NCBI RefSeq assembly: GCF_900089955.1
Contig: NZ_FLQX01000102.1
Span: 1-64,000 of the forward strand
Reading direction: 5' to 3'
Source: Candidatus Accumulibacter aalborgensis
GTDB lineage: Bacteria > Pseudomonadota > Gammaproteobacteria > Burkholderiales > Rhodocyclaceae
DNA length: 64,000 bases
The notes under the pieces: generated by a model
The model's database searches: none
Seen by the model: only the letters and a program-made list of their open reading frames with translations
What the model was told of the DNA's origin: nothing
Made by a program: the position numbers and the translations under genes
Shown here: piece by piece, positions 23,874 to 32,175 of the stretch
Layout: the number at the start of each line of letters is the position of its first letter
Position numbering within the stretch: position 1 is the stretch's first letter

Positions 23874-24929
23874 TCAGGCGTCCGTGTGAGTCAGATGGGC
23901 GGTCACTGCCAGCGTATCGGCAGCAAAGTCGAAGGAGTCGGCAAAGAACTCGTCTGCCGGCAAACGGCATCGCGCCAGGAAATCCCGTCTTGCGGCGGCG
24001 ACCATCGCCGGTGACCCACAGACATAGGCCTGGTAGCCGGAAAGCTCTGGATGATCGGCCATCGCGGCTTCATGAACGAGGCCCGTTCGGCCAGACCACC
24101 GTTCGTCGGTCGGCGAATCGGAGAGCACCGCGACGAAACGAATGTTGGCCTGCGCCGCCGACCACTGCTCAGCCAGCTCCATGAGGTAGAGGTCAGCGCG
24201 GGCGCGTCCACCCCAATAGACGTGCATTGGTCGCTCGCATCCTTCAGCAATGGCGTGTTCGACGATCGCCTTGATCGGCGCAAAGCCTGTTCCTCCGGCC
24301 ACCAGCAGCATCGGCTTCCTGGAATCCTCGCGCTGGAAGAAACTGCCCTGCGGACCACGCAGGCGAACGATGTCACGTTCCTTCATGCCACCGAAGACGT
24401 GCTCGGTGAACTGGCCGCCGGGAATGTGGCGGACATGCAATTGCAGAAAGGCGTCCTCGTGCGGTGCGTTCGCCAGCGAGAAAGCCCTTCGCCGGCCCCC
24501 CTTGAGCAGAATGTCGATGTATTGTCCGGCGAGAAACTGCAGGCGTTCGTTGGCGGGTAGTTTGAGTTCGACGAGCATCACGTCGGAAGCTGCGCGCGTC
24601 AGCTTGTGCACGCGGGCCGGCAGCGTCTTGACCGGTATGTCCTCGAGCGAGCGCGCCTCTCGGCTTTCAATGCACAGGTCGCTTCTGGCCATGGCGCAGC
24701 ACAGGAGGGCGAAGCCGGCCTGTCGATCGGCGTCATCGAGGGCCTGGATCTGCGCCTTCCCGTGGGCAATTTCGCCGGTCAGCACCTTGCCCCGACAGGT
24801 GCCACAAGCGCCATCACGGCAACCGTAGGGAAGACTCAATCCCTGTCGAAGTGCGGCGTCGAGAACCGTCTCATCAGGCTCGGCCTGAAAAACGTTCCCG
24901 CTCGGCTGAATGCTGACCTGAAAACCCAT
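23874..24929 (-). CDS. 2Fe-2S ferredoxin-type NAD(P)H reductase (CDP-6-deoxy-delta-3,4-glucoseen reductase-like)
   Basis: 351-residue flavoprotein. The N-terminal plant-type ferredoxin domain holds the iron-sulfur cysteines C37, C42 and C45 (GCRDGACGTC) plus a fourth in LLCCAMA. An FAD domain (RRAFSLANAP) and an NAD domain (LLVAGGTGFAPIKAIVEHA, YVCGSPAMV) follow. The family is often labelled AscD-like because of similarity to the ascarylose enzyme, but no deoxysugar genes are nearby, so a general electron-transfer or oxygenase-reductase role is more likely. ATG 24929 has GGAGAG upstream. It is divergent from the SDR gene, with 39 bases between starts. Confidence 0.85.
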   Translation of the reverse strand: MGFQVSIQPSGNVFQAEPDETVLDAALRQGLSLPYGCRDGACGTCRGKVLTGEIAHGKAQIQALDDADRQAGFALLCCAMARSDLCIESREARSLEDIPVKTLPARVHKLTRAASDVMLVELKLPANERLQFLAGQYIDILLKGGRRRAFSLANAPHEDAFLQLHVRHIPGGQFTEHVFGGMKERDIVRLRGPQGSFFQREDSRKPMLLVAGGTGFAPIKAIVEHAIAEGCERPMHVYWGGRARADLYLMELAEQWSAAQANIRFVAVLSDSPTDERWSGRTGLVHEAAMADHPELSGYQAYVCGSPAMVAAARRDFLARCRLPADEFFADSFDFAADTLAVTAHLTHTDA

Positions 24930-24968
24930 ACACTCTCCGCTGATGTCCGAATCCGGTAAAATTGCGCC

Positions 24969-25874
24969 GTGCAAAAACTATTGATCGTCGGTTGCGGTGA
25001 CATCGCGCGCCGTATCCTGCCCCGTCTGCTCGGCCACTACCGCGTTTTTTCGCTAGTACGCGACCCCGAACAGCTCGCCTTCTGGCGTGACCAGGGCGCC
25101 CGACCCATATTGGCTGACCTGGATCAGCCGGACACCCTGCGACGCATTGGCGGTCTGGCTGACATCGTCGTCCATCTGGCCCCGCCACCGACCGCCGAAA
25201 GAGGGTGTGCGCCCGGCGCTCTGCGCGATACCCGGACACGCTGCCTGCTGGCCGCGCTGGCTCGCGGTGGAAGTCTACCACAGCGCATCGTGTACATAAG
25301 TACCAGTGGTGTCTATGGCGACTGTGATGGCGCACTCGTTGACGAGACGCGTGCCGTCCGCCCGGGCACTGCCAGGGCGCGACTCCGCCTTGACGCCGAG
25401 TGCCAACTGCGTGTTTTTGGCCGCCGAGGTGTCGTGGTCAGCATTCTCCGCGCGCCCGGCATCTATGCTGCCGATCGCCTGCCGATCGCGCGCCTGCAGA
25501 AGAAGGCGCCGGCGCTGCTGGCCGCGGAAGATGTCTATACCAATCACATTCATGCCGAGGACCTGGCGATGTTGACCTGCGCTGCGCTGCGCTACGGGCG
25601 CAGCAATCGTACGTACAACGCGACGGACGATTCGCAGATCAAGATGGCGGACTATTTCGATGTCGTTGCCGATCATTTTGGTCTGCCAAGGGTGCCTCGT
25701 CTGTCGCGTCGCGAGGCGCAAGAGCAACTGTCGCCGTTACAGTGGTCTTTCATGCACGAGTCACGGCGTCTGGTGAACGTGCGCGTCAAGAAGGAACTGC
25801 GAGCGAAGTTGCGCTATCCCCGCGTCGAGGATGGCGTCGCGGCGGCGTGGAGCGAAAGGAAGCAGCCGTGCTGA
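24969..25874 (+). CDS. NAD(P)-binding SDR/epimerase family protein (YeeZ-like)
   Basis: 301 residues, extended short-chain dehydrogenase/reductase fold. The nucleotide-binding turn is LLIVGCGDIARRIL at the N-terminus; IVYISTSGVYGDCDG contains the S and Y region of the catalytic site, and the conserved NHIHAEDLAMLTCAAL segment follows. The substrate is unknown. The start is GTG 24969. It overlaps the next gene by seven bases, which suggests cotranscription. Confidence 0.82.
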   Translation: MQKLLIVGCGDIARRILPRLLGHYRVFSLVRDPEQLAFWRDQGARPILADLDQPDTLRRIGGLADIVVHLAPPPTAERGCAPGALRDTRTRCLLAALARGGSLPQRIVYISTSGVYGDCDGALVDETRAVRPGTARARLRLDAECQLRVFGRRGVVVSILRAPGIYAADRLPIARLQKKAPALLAAEDVYTNHIHAEDLAMLTCAALRYGRSNRTYNATDDSQIKMADYFDVVADHFGLPRVPRLSRREAQEQLSPLQWSFMHESRRLVNVRVKKELRAKLRYPRVEDGVAAAWSERKQPC

Positions 25875-26284
25875 TCGTCAAGGTTCTGCACCTGTGGCTG
25901 GTGGTCAGTTGGTTCGCCGGTCTGTTCTATCTACCGCGTATTTTCGTTAACCTGGCGATGGTCCAGGCCGCCAGCGTCGCCGAGCGCGACAGGTTGCTGC
26001 TGATGGCCGGCAAGCTCTATCGTTTCATGACCCCGATCGGTCTGCTGGCAGTGATTTTTGGCCTGTGGTTGTGGTTTGGCTTTGGCTTCTCGGGTGGCTG
26101 GCTGCACGTCAAGACGACTCTGGTGGTCGTCCTGCTGGCCTACCATGCCTATTGCGGCCGAATCCTGCGAACCTTTCAGGCTGGCCGCAACGTGCGCAGC
26201 CACATCTGGTTCCGTTGGTTCAACGAAATGCCGGTGCTGCTTCTGCTGGCGGTGACCTACCTCGCCGTCGTCAAACCGTTTTAG
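25868..26284 (+). CDS. HemJ/CopD-like four-helix membrane protein (UPF0093)
   Basis: 138 residues with four hydrophobic helices. The start LIVKVLHLWLVVSWFAGLFYLPRIFV closely follows the UPF0093/HemJ pattern, in which a helix-1 histidine and the YLPR segment are conserved; later FRWFNEMPVLLL is also typical. HemJ proteins oxidise protoporphyrinogen IX to protoporphyrin IX. In betaproteobacterial annotation the same family is often called CopD. GTG 25868 with AAAGGA upstream is the only start consistent with homology; the frame is open far upstream. Confidence 0.75.
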   Translation: MLIVKVLHLWLVVSWFAGLFYLPRIFVNLAMVQAASVAERDRLLLMAGKLYRFMTPIGLLAVIFGLWLWFGFGFSGGWLHVKTTLVVVLLAYHAYCGRILRTFQAGRNVRSHIWFRWFNEMPVLLLLAVTYLAVVKPF

Positions 26285-26307
26285 CCCACCGACCAGGAGA
26301 CCCTCTC

Positions 26308-27525
26308 GTGGAAACATTCTTTGCCAGTTGCCCACGCGGCCTTGAACCACTGCTGGTCGAAGACCTGGTGGTGGCGGGTGCGCGCGATCTGAAGCAGATC
26401 TTCGGCGGCGTGCATTTTCTTGCCGACTGGCCGGTCTGCTATCGCGCCAATCTCCACTCGCGAATCGCGACGCGCATCCTGTGGCGCGTCGGGCACGCGC
26501 GCTATGGGCAGGAGGATGACATCTACGCGCTGGCGCTGGCCACGCCCTGGCCCAGGTGGTTCACTGCGCAGCAGACGATTCGGGTGGACGTCAATGCGGT
26601 CAAGAGTCCACTGAGGAGCATCGACTTCGTCACCCTGCGCATCAAGGATGCGATCTGTGACCGCTTCCGGCGCGATTCGGGTAGCCGCCCAAGTGTCGAT
26701 ACGCGCCAGCCTGAGGTGCGCATTCAAGGCTTCATCAGCAGTGATGAATGTACGCTCTATCTCGATACCTCGGGTGCGCCGCTCTACCAGCGCGGCTTTC
26801 GCCAGAAGAGCGTCGAAGCGCCGCTCAAGGAAAATCTTGCCGCCGGAATTTTGCGCCTCAGCGGCTGGCAGCCCGGCACCGCGTTGCTTGACCCGATGTG
26901 CGGCAGCGGTACTTTCCTGCTTGAAGCAGCGCAGATGGCGCTAGGCATTGCGCCGGGTGCCAGGCGTGATTTCGCTTTTCAGCGGCTGCGCCATTTTGAG
27001 GCTGCCGCCTGGAAGAGTCTGCTCGACGCCGCGCGTGCGGCGGAAAAACCCCCTCAACAGGCTCGCATCTTCGGTAGTGATGTGTCGCCGGTGGCTGTGC
27101 GTGCGGCGCTGGCCAACCTGGATCGCGCCGGATTACTGCCGGCGGTCACCCTTGCCGCGGCTGATTTGCTGGCCTTAGACGCCCCAGCTGCCAGTGGCAT
27201 CATGGTGGCCAATCCGCCTTACGGCGAACGCGTGTCGGATGATGACGAGTTGGCGACGTTCTACCCCCTGCTGGGCAGTGCCTTGAAGCGCCGGTTTGCC
27301 GGCTGGACGTGCTACCTGCTGAGTGCCGATACGCGTTTGCCGAAGCTCATTCGCCTGACGCCGAGCAAGAAGACGCTACTCTTCAACGGGGCGCTCGAAT
27401 GCCGCCTCTATGAGTTCAGAATGGTCGCCGGCAGCAACCGCGGGGCGAGCGGCGCGACCTCCGTCGAGCAGCAAGCAGAGCCGGGTCGACAAGCAAAAGG
27501 GACAGGCCAAGGGGGGCAAGAGTAG
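26308..27525 (+). CDS. THUMP-domain class I RNA methyltransferase (RlmL N-half/YpsC-like)
   Basis: 405 residues. The N-terminal ferredoxin-like/THUMP region (FFASCPRGLEPLLVEDLVVAGA to about residue 160) binds RNA, and the SAM domain follows with LLDPMCGSGTFLLEAAQMAL and the catalytic NPPYGER, which is typical of N2-guanine methylation. This equals the RlmL half of E. coli RlmKL (m2G2445 of 23S rRNA), without the RlmK half. Translation starts at GTG 26308, with AGGAGA seven bases upstream. The C-terminus is Gly/Gln-rich and low complexity. Specific target is inferred. Confidence 0.87.
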   Translation: METFFASCPRGLEPLLVEDLVVAGARDLKQIFGGVHFLADWPVCYRANLHSRIATRILWRVGHARYGQEDDIYALALATPWPRWFTAQQTIRVDVNAVKSPLRSIDFVTLRIKDAICDRFRRDSGSRPSVDTRQPEVRIQGFISSDECTLYLDTSGAPLYQRGFRQKSVEAPLKENLAAGILRLSGWQPGTALLDPMCGSGTFLLEAAQMALGIAPGARRDFAFQRLRHFEAAAWKSLLDAARAAEKPPQQARIFGSDVSPVAVRAALANLDRAGLLPAVTLAAADLLALDAPAASGIMVANPPYGERVSDDDELATFYPLLGSALKRRFAGWTCYLLSADTRLPKLIRLTPSKKTLLFNGALECRLYEFRMVAGSNRGASGATSVEQQAEPGRQAKGTGQGGQE

Positions 27526-27555
27526 GCGGTCACTCAGGGCCTGGAATCATGCAAG

Positions 27556-28695
27556 CTACCCGACGATGTCCAGGTGACCGATTCCGGCAGTCAGATCCCT
27601 GTCTTTCGATTCCTTGCCATGGAGCTTGATCTGCAGGCGAAGGTCATTCAGCGAGTCGGCGTTGCGCAATGCGTCTTCGTAGGTGATCCGCCCGGCTTCG
27701 TGGAGATCGAACAGCGCCTGGTCGAAGGTCTGCATGCCGAGTTCGCGCGACCTCTTCATCACATCCTTGATTTCGTGTACCTGGCCCTTGAAGACAAGGT
27801 CGGAAATTAGCGGCGAATTGAGCAGCACTTCGATCGCTGGAACCCGTCCCTTGCCATCTTTCTTGGGCAGCAGGCGCTGCGAGATGAAGGCGCGCAGGTT
27901 CAACGACAGGTCCATCAACAACTGATGGCGACGTTCCTCGGGGAAGAAGTTGATGACCCGGTCGATCGCCTGGTTGGTGTTGTTCGCATGCAGCGTCGCG
28001 AGGCACAGATGCCCGGTCTCGGCGAAGGCGATTGCATAGTCCATCGTCGCGCGATCGCGAATTTCCCCCATCATGATCACGTTCGGCGCCTGCCGCAGGG
28101 TGTTCTTGAGTGCAGTTTCCCATGTGTCGGTGTCGACGCCGACCTCGCGCTGGGTGACGATGCATTTCTTGTGTTCGTGAACAAATTCGATCGGGTCTTC
28201 GATGGTGATGATGTGCCCATGACTATTGCGGTTGCGGTGATCGACCAGCGCCGCCAGCGACGTGGTTTTGCCGGTGCCGGTGCCGCCGACAAAAATGACC
28301 AGACCGCGCGTGGCGAGCGCGATATCTTTCAGCACCGGCGGCAATTCGAGTTCGTCGAGTGTCGGCACCACCAGGTTGATCGTGCGGCAGACAATCGCGA
28401 CCCGGCCCTGCTGAACGAGTGCGTTGACGCGAAAGCGGCCGATCCCCGTCGGCGAGATGGCAAAGTTGCATTCCTTTCGGTCCTCGAACTCGGCCGCCTG
28501 CCTGTCGTTCATGATCGAGCGCGCCAGTTCGGCAGAGTGCTGGGGCAGCAGCGGCTGGTTGGACACCGGCATCACCTTGCCGTCGATCTTGATCGCCGGT
28601 GGAAAATGAGCGGTGATGAAGAGGTCGGAACCATTCTTCTGCGTCATCAGGCGCAATAGCTCGTGGATGAATCTAAGTGCTTGATCGTGCTCCAT
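27556..28695 (-). CDS. pilU: type IV pilus retraction ATPase PilU
   Basis: 379-residue hexameric secretion ATPase family member that assists PilT in retracting pili. Walker A is GGTGTGKTT, the Asp box includes TIEDPIEFVHEHKKC, Walker B is VIMMGEIRDRATM, and the His box contains GHLCLATLHANN. The C-terminal extension (SKDRDLTAGIGHLDIVG) is typical of PilU rather than PilT. It lies 28 bases downstream of pilT on the same strand. Confidence 0.95.
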   Translation of the reverse strand: MEHDQALRFIHELLRLMTQKNGSDLFITAHFPPAIKIDGKVMPVSNQPLLPQHSAELARSIMNDRQAAEFEDRKECNFAISPTGIGRFRVNALVQQGRVAIVCRTINLVVPTLDELELPPVLKDIALATRGLVIFVGGTGTGKTTSLAALVDHRNRNSHGHIITIEDPIEFVHEHKKCIVTQREVGVDTDTWETALKNTLRQAPNVIMMGEIRDRATMDYAIAFAETGHLCLATLHANNTNQAIDRVINFFPEERRHQLLMDLSLNLRAFISQRLLPKKDGKGRVPAIEVLLNSPLISDLVFKGQVHEIKDVMKRSRELGMQTFDQALFDLHEAGRITYEDALRNADSLNDLRLQIKLHGKESKDRDLTAGIGHLDIVG

Positions 28696-28723
28696 GCTTT
28701 TCCTTCTGCGCCCAAGGCGGATG

Positions 28724-29770
28724 TTAAGCGCCGGTGAAGGCGTCTTTGTTGGCAGCCTTGCTCCGCGCCTCGGCTACCGAAACCATATTTCGCTTGACGA
28801 GTTCGAGCAGGCTGTGGTCAAGTGTCTGCATGCCATACTGCTGCCCGGTCTGCAGGGTGGAATACATCTGGGCAATCTTGTTTTCGCGGATCAGGTTGCG
28901 GATCGCCGGCGTGCCGATCAGGATCTCGTGTGCGGCGATTCGTCCTTGGCCGTCCTTGGTCTTGAGCAGGGTTTGCGAGATGACCGCGCGCAGCGACTCG
29001 GAAAGCATCGAGCGAACCATTTCCTTCTCGGCTGCGGGGAAAACGTCGATAATCCGGTCTACCGTCTTGGCTGCGCTTGAGGTGTGCAGTGTGGCGAACA
29101 CCAGGTGGCCGGTTTCTGCGCCAGTGAGGGCCAGACGGATGGTTTCGAGATCGCGCATCTCGCCGACCAGTATCACGTCCGGGTCTTCGCGCAGCGCCGA
29201 GCGTAGCGCATTCTGGAACGACAGGGTATGCGGACCGATTTCGCGCTGGTTGATCAGGCATTTTTTTGACTGGTGAACGAATTCGATTGGGTCCTCGACG
29301 GTGAGTATGTGGCCATACGTCGTCTCATTGACGTGGTTGATCATCGCCGCCAGCGTGGTCGACTTGCCCGACCCTGTCGGCCCGGTGACCAGGACGATGC
29401 CGCGCGGATATTCCGAGATGTCCTTGAAGATCCGTGGACAGTTGAGTTCTTCAAGCGTGATCACCTTCGACGGAATGGTCCGGAATACGGCAGCAGCGCC
29501 CCGATTCTGGACGAAAGCGTTGACCCGAAAACGCGCCAGATTGGGAATCTCGAAGGATAGATCGCATTCCAGCGTGTCTTCATAGTGCTTGCGCTGGCCA
29601 TCGTTCATGATGTCGTACACCATCGCGTGTACGTCCTTGTGCTCCATGGCCGGCAGGTTGATACGACGCACATCGCCATTCACCCGGATCATCGGCGGCA
29701 GGCCCGCTGACAGATGGAGGTCGGAGGACTTGTTCTTGACACTGAAGGCCAGCAGTTCGGTGATATCCAT
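28724..29770 (-). CDS. pilT: type IV pilus twitching motility ATPase PilT
   Basis: 348-residue motor that depolymerises type IV pili at the inner membrane. Start MDITELLAFSVKNKSSDLHLS is classic PilT. Walker A is GPTGSGKST; VILVGEMRDLETI is Walker B; GHLVFATLHTSSA is the His box; the C-terminal AIRNLIRE corresponds to the AIRNLIRE retraction motif. The start ATG is 69 bases from the divergent yggS start. PilT is the mechanical output of the system steered by the pilGHIJL genes elsewhere in the window. Confidence 0.97.
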   Translation of the reverse strand: MDITELLAFSVKNKSSDLHLSAGLPPMIRVNGDVRRINLPAMEHKDVHAMVYDIMNDGQRKHYEDTLECDLSFEIPNLARFRVNAFVQNRGAAAVFRTIPSKVITLEELNCPRIFKDISEYPRGIVLVTGPTGSGKSTTLAAMINHVNETTYGHILTVEDPIEFVHQSKKCLINQREIGPHTLSFQNALRSALREDPDVILVGEMRDLETIRLALTGAETGHLVFATLHTSSAAKTVDRIIDVFPAAEKEMVRSMLSESLRAVISQTLLKTKDGQGRIAAHEILIGTPAIRNLIRENKIAQMYSTLQTGQQYGMQTLDHSLLELVKRNMVSVAEARSKAANKDAFTGA

Positions 29771-29839
29771 CCAGTCCAGTCCTAGGGCGGTGAGCAGGGC
29801 GCAGTGCTATACTCTCGGTAATCTGCGCAACGCCTGATT

Positions 29840-30529
29840 ATGACCACACTTCCCGCCAAGCTGCAAGCCGTTCTCGCGCGAATTGCCCGCGCCGCACGGC
29901 AGTGCGGACGTGATCCCGCCGATGTCCGCTTGCTGGCGGTCAGCAAGACCTGGCCGGTCGACGTGCTGCGTCAGGCGGCTGCCGCGGGGCAGAGGGCTTT
30001 TGGCGAGAGCTTTGTCCACGAGGGCGTAGGCAAGGTGGCCGAACTGCGTGCGCTGGGGCTTGAGTGGCATTTTATTGGTGCCCTGCAGAGCAACAAGACG
30101 CGCCTCATCGCCGAGTCCTTCGACTGGGTGCATTCGGTCGACCGACTGGGGGTCGCGCAACGTCTCGCCGCACAGCGCCCCGCGTCCCGGCCGCCCTTGT
30201 CGCTCTGCCTGCAGGTCAACGTCAGTGGCGAGGCGACGAAGAGAGGAGTGTCGCTGGCTGACGCGCCGGCGCTGGCGCACGCACTCGTTGGGCTGCCGGC
30301 ATTGCGGCTGCGTGGCCTGATGACTCTCCCGGCAGCCAGCGACGACTGGCTCGAACAGCGTCGTGCCTTCCGCCGGCTGCGAGAACTTTCAGAACAACTG
30401 CAGGCCGATGGCCTGCCGCTTGACACCCTTTCGATGGGCATGTCGCATGACCTTGAAGCAGCGATTGCCGAAGGGGCAACGCTGGTGCGCGTCGGTACCG
30501 CAATTTTTGGCGAGAGACACAGAGTATGA
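29840..30529 (+). CDS. yggS: YggS/PROSC family pyridoxal phosphate homeostasis protein
   Basis: 229 residues, alanine-racemase-like TIM barrel without racemase partner domain. The PLP lysine is K36 in AVSKTWP. Other family motifs are FGESFVHE, EWHFIGALQSNK, and the C-terminal SMGMSHDLEAAIAEGATLVRVGTAIFG. The family buffers free PLP and affects amino-acid metabolism. It is followed by proC with an ATGA overlap, the usual yggS-proC-yggT arrangement. Confidence 0.95.
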   Translation: MTTLPAKLQAVLARIARAARQCGRDPADVRLLAVSKTWPVDVLRQAAAAGQRAFGESFVHEGVGKVAELRALGLEWHFIGALQSNKTRLIAESFDWVHSVDRLGVAQRLAAQRPASRPPLSLCLQVNVSGEATKRGVSLADAPALAHALVGLPALRLRGLMTLPAASDDWLEQRRAFRRLRELSEQLQADGLPLDTLSMGMSHDLEAAIAEGATLVRVGTAIFGERHRV

Positions 30530-31344
30530 AAATCACTTTCCTTGGCGGTGGCAACATGGCCAACGCACTGATCGGCGGCCTGGTAAAGACCGGTTTTGCG
30601 GCCGCCGACATTGCCGTCATCGAGTTGGGTGCACAGGGACGCGCCAAGCTCCGCCTGGTCTACGGCGTTCGTTGTTACGAGACGCCGACGGCGGCGTCCC
30701 TTGACTGCGATGCGGTGTTGCTGTCGGTCAAGCCACAGCAGATGCGGGAGGCCTGCGTGCCGCTCCTCGACCACCTCAAGCACCAACTGGTGATCAGCAT
30801 TGCCGCCGGCTTGCGCCTGGCCGATGTTTCGCGCTGGCTGGGTGGTTACGGCAAGATCGTGCGCGCGATGCCCAACACGCCGGCACTGATCGGTGCCGGC
30901 ATCACCGGCCTGTGTGCCATGCCGGCGGTATCGATGGCCGAGCGACTGGGCGCCGAGCGTATCCTGCAGGCGGTAGGCAGCACGCTGTGGATCGCAGACG
31001 AGGCTCAGATGGACGCTGTCACCGCCATTTCCGGGAGTGGTCCAGCGTATGTATTCCTCTTCATTGAAGCGCTGCAGCAGGCAGCAATGGAGCTTGGTCT
31101 GACGCCCGCACAGGGGCGCCAGCTATCGATTGAAATGCTCCTCGGTTCAGCCAGGCTTGCCGCCCAGTCCGACGACCCGGCGAGTGTGCTGCGCGAGCGC
31201 GTGACCTCGAAGGGAGGCACGACCGAGGCCGCCCTGCGGACGATGGCCGAACGTGGCGTCAAGGAGGGTTTCATCGCCGGGGTCCTCGCTGCCAACCTGC
31301 GCGGTCGTGAATTGGGCGAATTGCTTGGCCAGGATGGTGGATGA
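30526..31344 (+). CDS. proC: pyrroline-5-carboxylate reductase
   Basis: 272 residues; last step of proline synthesis, reducing pyrroline-5-carboxylate with NAD(P)H. The dinucleotide motif is FLGGGNMANALIGGL, the substrate region includes VRAMPNTPALIGAGITGL, and the dimer domain has SGSGPAYVFLFIEALQQAA and the ProC signature around VTSKGGTTEAAL. It overlaps yggS and yggT by four bases each, so the three are almost certainly one transcript. Confidence 0.96.
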   Translation: MKITFLGGGNMANALIGGLVKTGFAAADIAVIELGAQGRAKLRLVYGVRCYETPTAASLDCDAVLLSVKPQQMREACVPLLDHLKHQLVISIAAGLRLADVSRWLGGYGKIVRAMPNTPALIGAGITGLCAMPAVSMAERLGAERILQAVGSTLWIADEAQMDAVTAISGSGPAYVFLFIEALQQAAMELGLTPAQGRQLSIEMLLGSARLAAQSDDPASVLRERVTSKGGTTEAALRTMAERGVKEGFIAGVLAANLRGRELGELLGQDGG

Positions 31345-31880
31345 TCACGCAGGCCGGATTATTTCTGCTCGACGCTCTGACCGGCTTTCTGAGCACCGCG
31401 CTGCTGCTGCGGTTTTACATGCAGACCTTCCGTGTTTCGTTCAACAATCAGGTCGGTTCCTTTGTTGTCGAGTTGACCAACTGGCTGGTCAGACCATTGC
31501 GCAAGGCTCTGCCGGGACTGTTTGGCCTCGATCTGGCGAGCCTTCTGCCGGCCTATGTGCTGCAGTTGATCTTCGTGTGCACGGTCTTCTTCCTGCGCGC
31601 CGGCAATGAGGCGTGGCCACCGGAGCTTCTGCTACCCTTGCTCCTCTGGCGAGGCGTGCTGGCCACCTTGCGCCTGAGCATCTATTTGCTGATTGCTGCG
31701 CTGGTGGTGCAGGCCATTCTGTCGTGGGTCAGTCCCTACTCGCCCTTGAGCCAGCCCGTGGCACAATTGACGAGGCCATTCCTGCGCCCGATCCAGCGTG
31801 TGGTACCGCCGATTGGTGCCGTCGACCTGTCGCCGCTGATCGCCATCGTCCTGGCGCAGCTGGCCCTGATGTTCCTGTAG
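31341..31880 (+). CDS. yggT: YggT family membrane protein
   Basis: 179 residues with two YggT repeats, each made of a pair of hydrophobic helices. Repeat 1 includes TALLLRFYMQTFRVSFNNQVGSFVVELTNWLVRPLRK; repeat 2 includes VQAILSWVSPYSPLSQPVAQLTRPFLRPIQRVVP. The family is linked to osmotic tolerance and membrane organisation in other bacteria. Position after proC is the standard proteobacterial order. Confidence 0.92.
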   Translation: MITQAGLFLLDALTGFLSTALLLRFYMQTFRVSFNNQVGSFVVELTNWLVRPLRKALPGLFGLDLASLLPAYVLQLIFVCTVFFLRAGNEAWPPELLLPLLLWRGVLATLRLSIYLLIAALVVQAILSWVSPYSPLSQPVAQLTRPFLRPIQRVVPPIGAVDLSPLIAIVLAQLALMFL

Positions 31881-31883
31881 GCC

Positions 31884-32174
31884 GTGGTCGACTGGCTGCG
31901 GGAAGCCGGCGCTGCGATCACGCTGACCCTCCATGTCCAGCCGGGAGCGAAGAGGAGCGAAGTCGCCGGCGTGCATGGCGATGCGCTGAAAATTCGTCTC
32001 GCCGCGCCCCCGATCAACGGTCGGGCCAACGCCGCCCTGCTCGAGTTTGTCGCGCAGCGGCTGGACCTGGCCAGGTCGGCAGTCGAACTGAAGAGCGGCC
32101 AGACTTCGCGGCGCAAGGTGCTGCTGGTCGCCGGTGCGCCAGCCGACACGGCGCGGCGCCTGCTCGGCCAGTGA
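31884..32174 (+). CDS. yggU: DUF167/YggU family protein
   Basis: 96-residue small soluble protein. LTLHVQPGAKRSEVAGVHGDALKIRLAAPPINGRAN is the family signature, and ELKSGQTSRRKVLLV completes the fold. Biochemical function is not established. Translation starts at GTG 31884, three bases after the yggT stop. It is the last gene of yggS-proC-yggT-yggU and ends one base from the convergent histidine kinase gene. Confidence 0.92.
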   Translation: MVDWLREAGAAITLTLHVQPGAKRSEVAGVHGDALKIRLAAPPINGRANAALLEFVAQRLDLARSAVELKSGQTSRRKVLLVAGAPADTARRLLGQ

Positions 32175-32175
32175 A

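Noticed and set aside
24874-25335. Minus-strand frame upstream of the reductase gene, apparently extending it
   Set aside because: Homology of the reductase begins at ATG 24929 with a good Shine-Dalgarno, and the extra sequence is antisense to the SDR gene.
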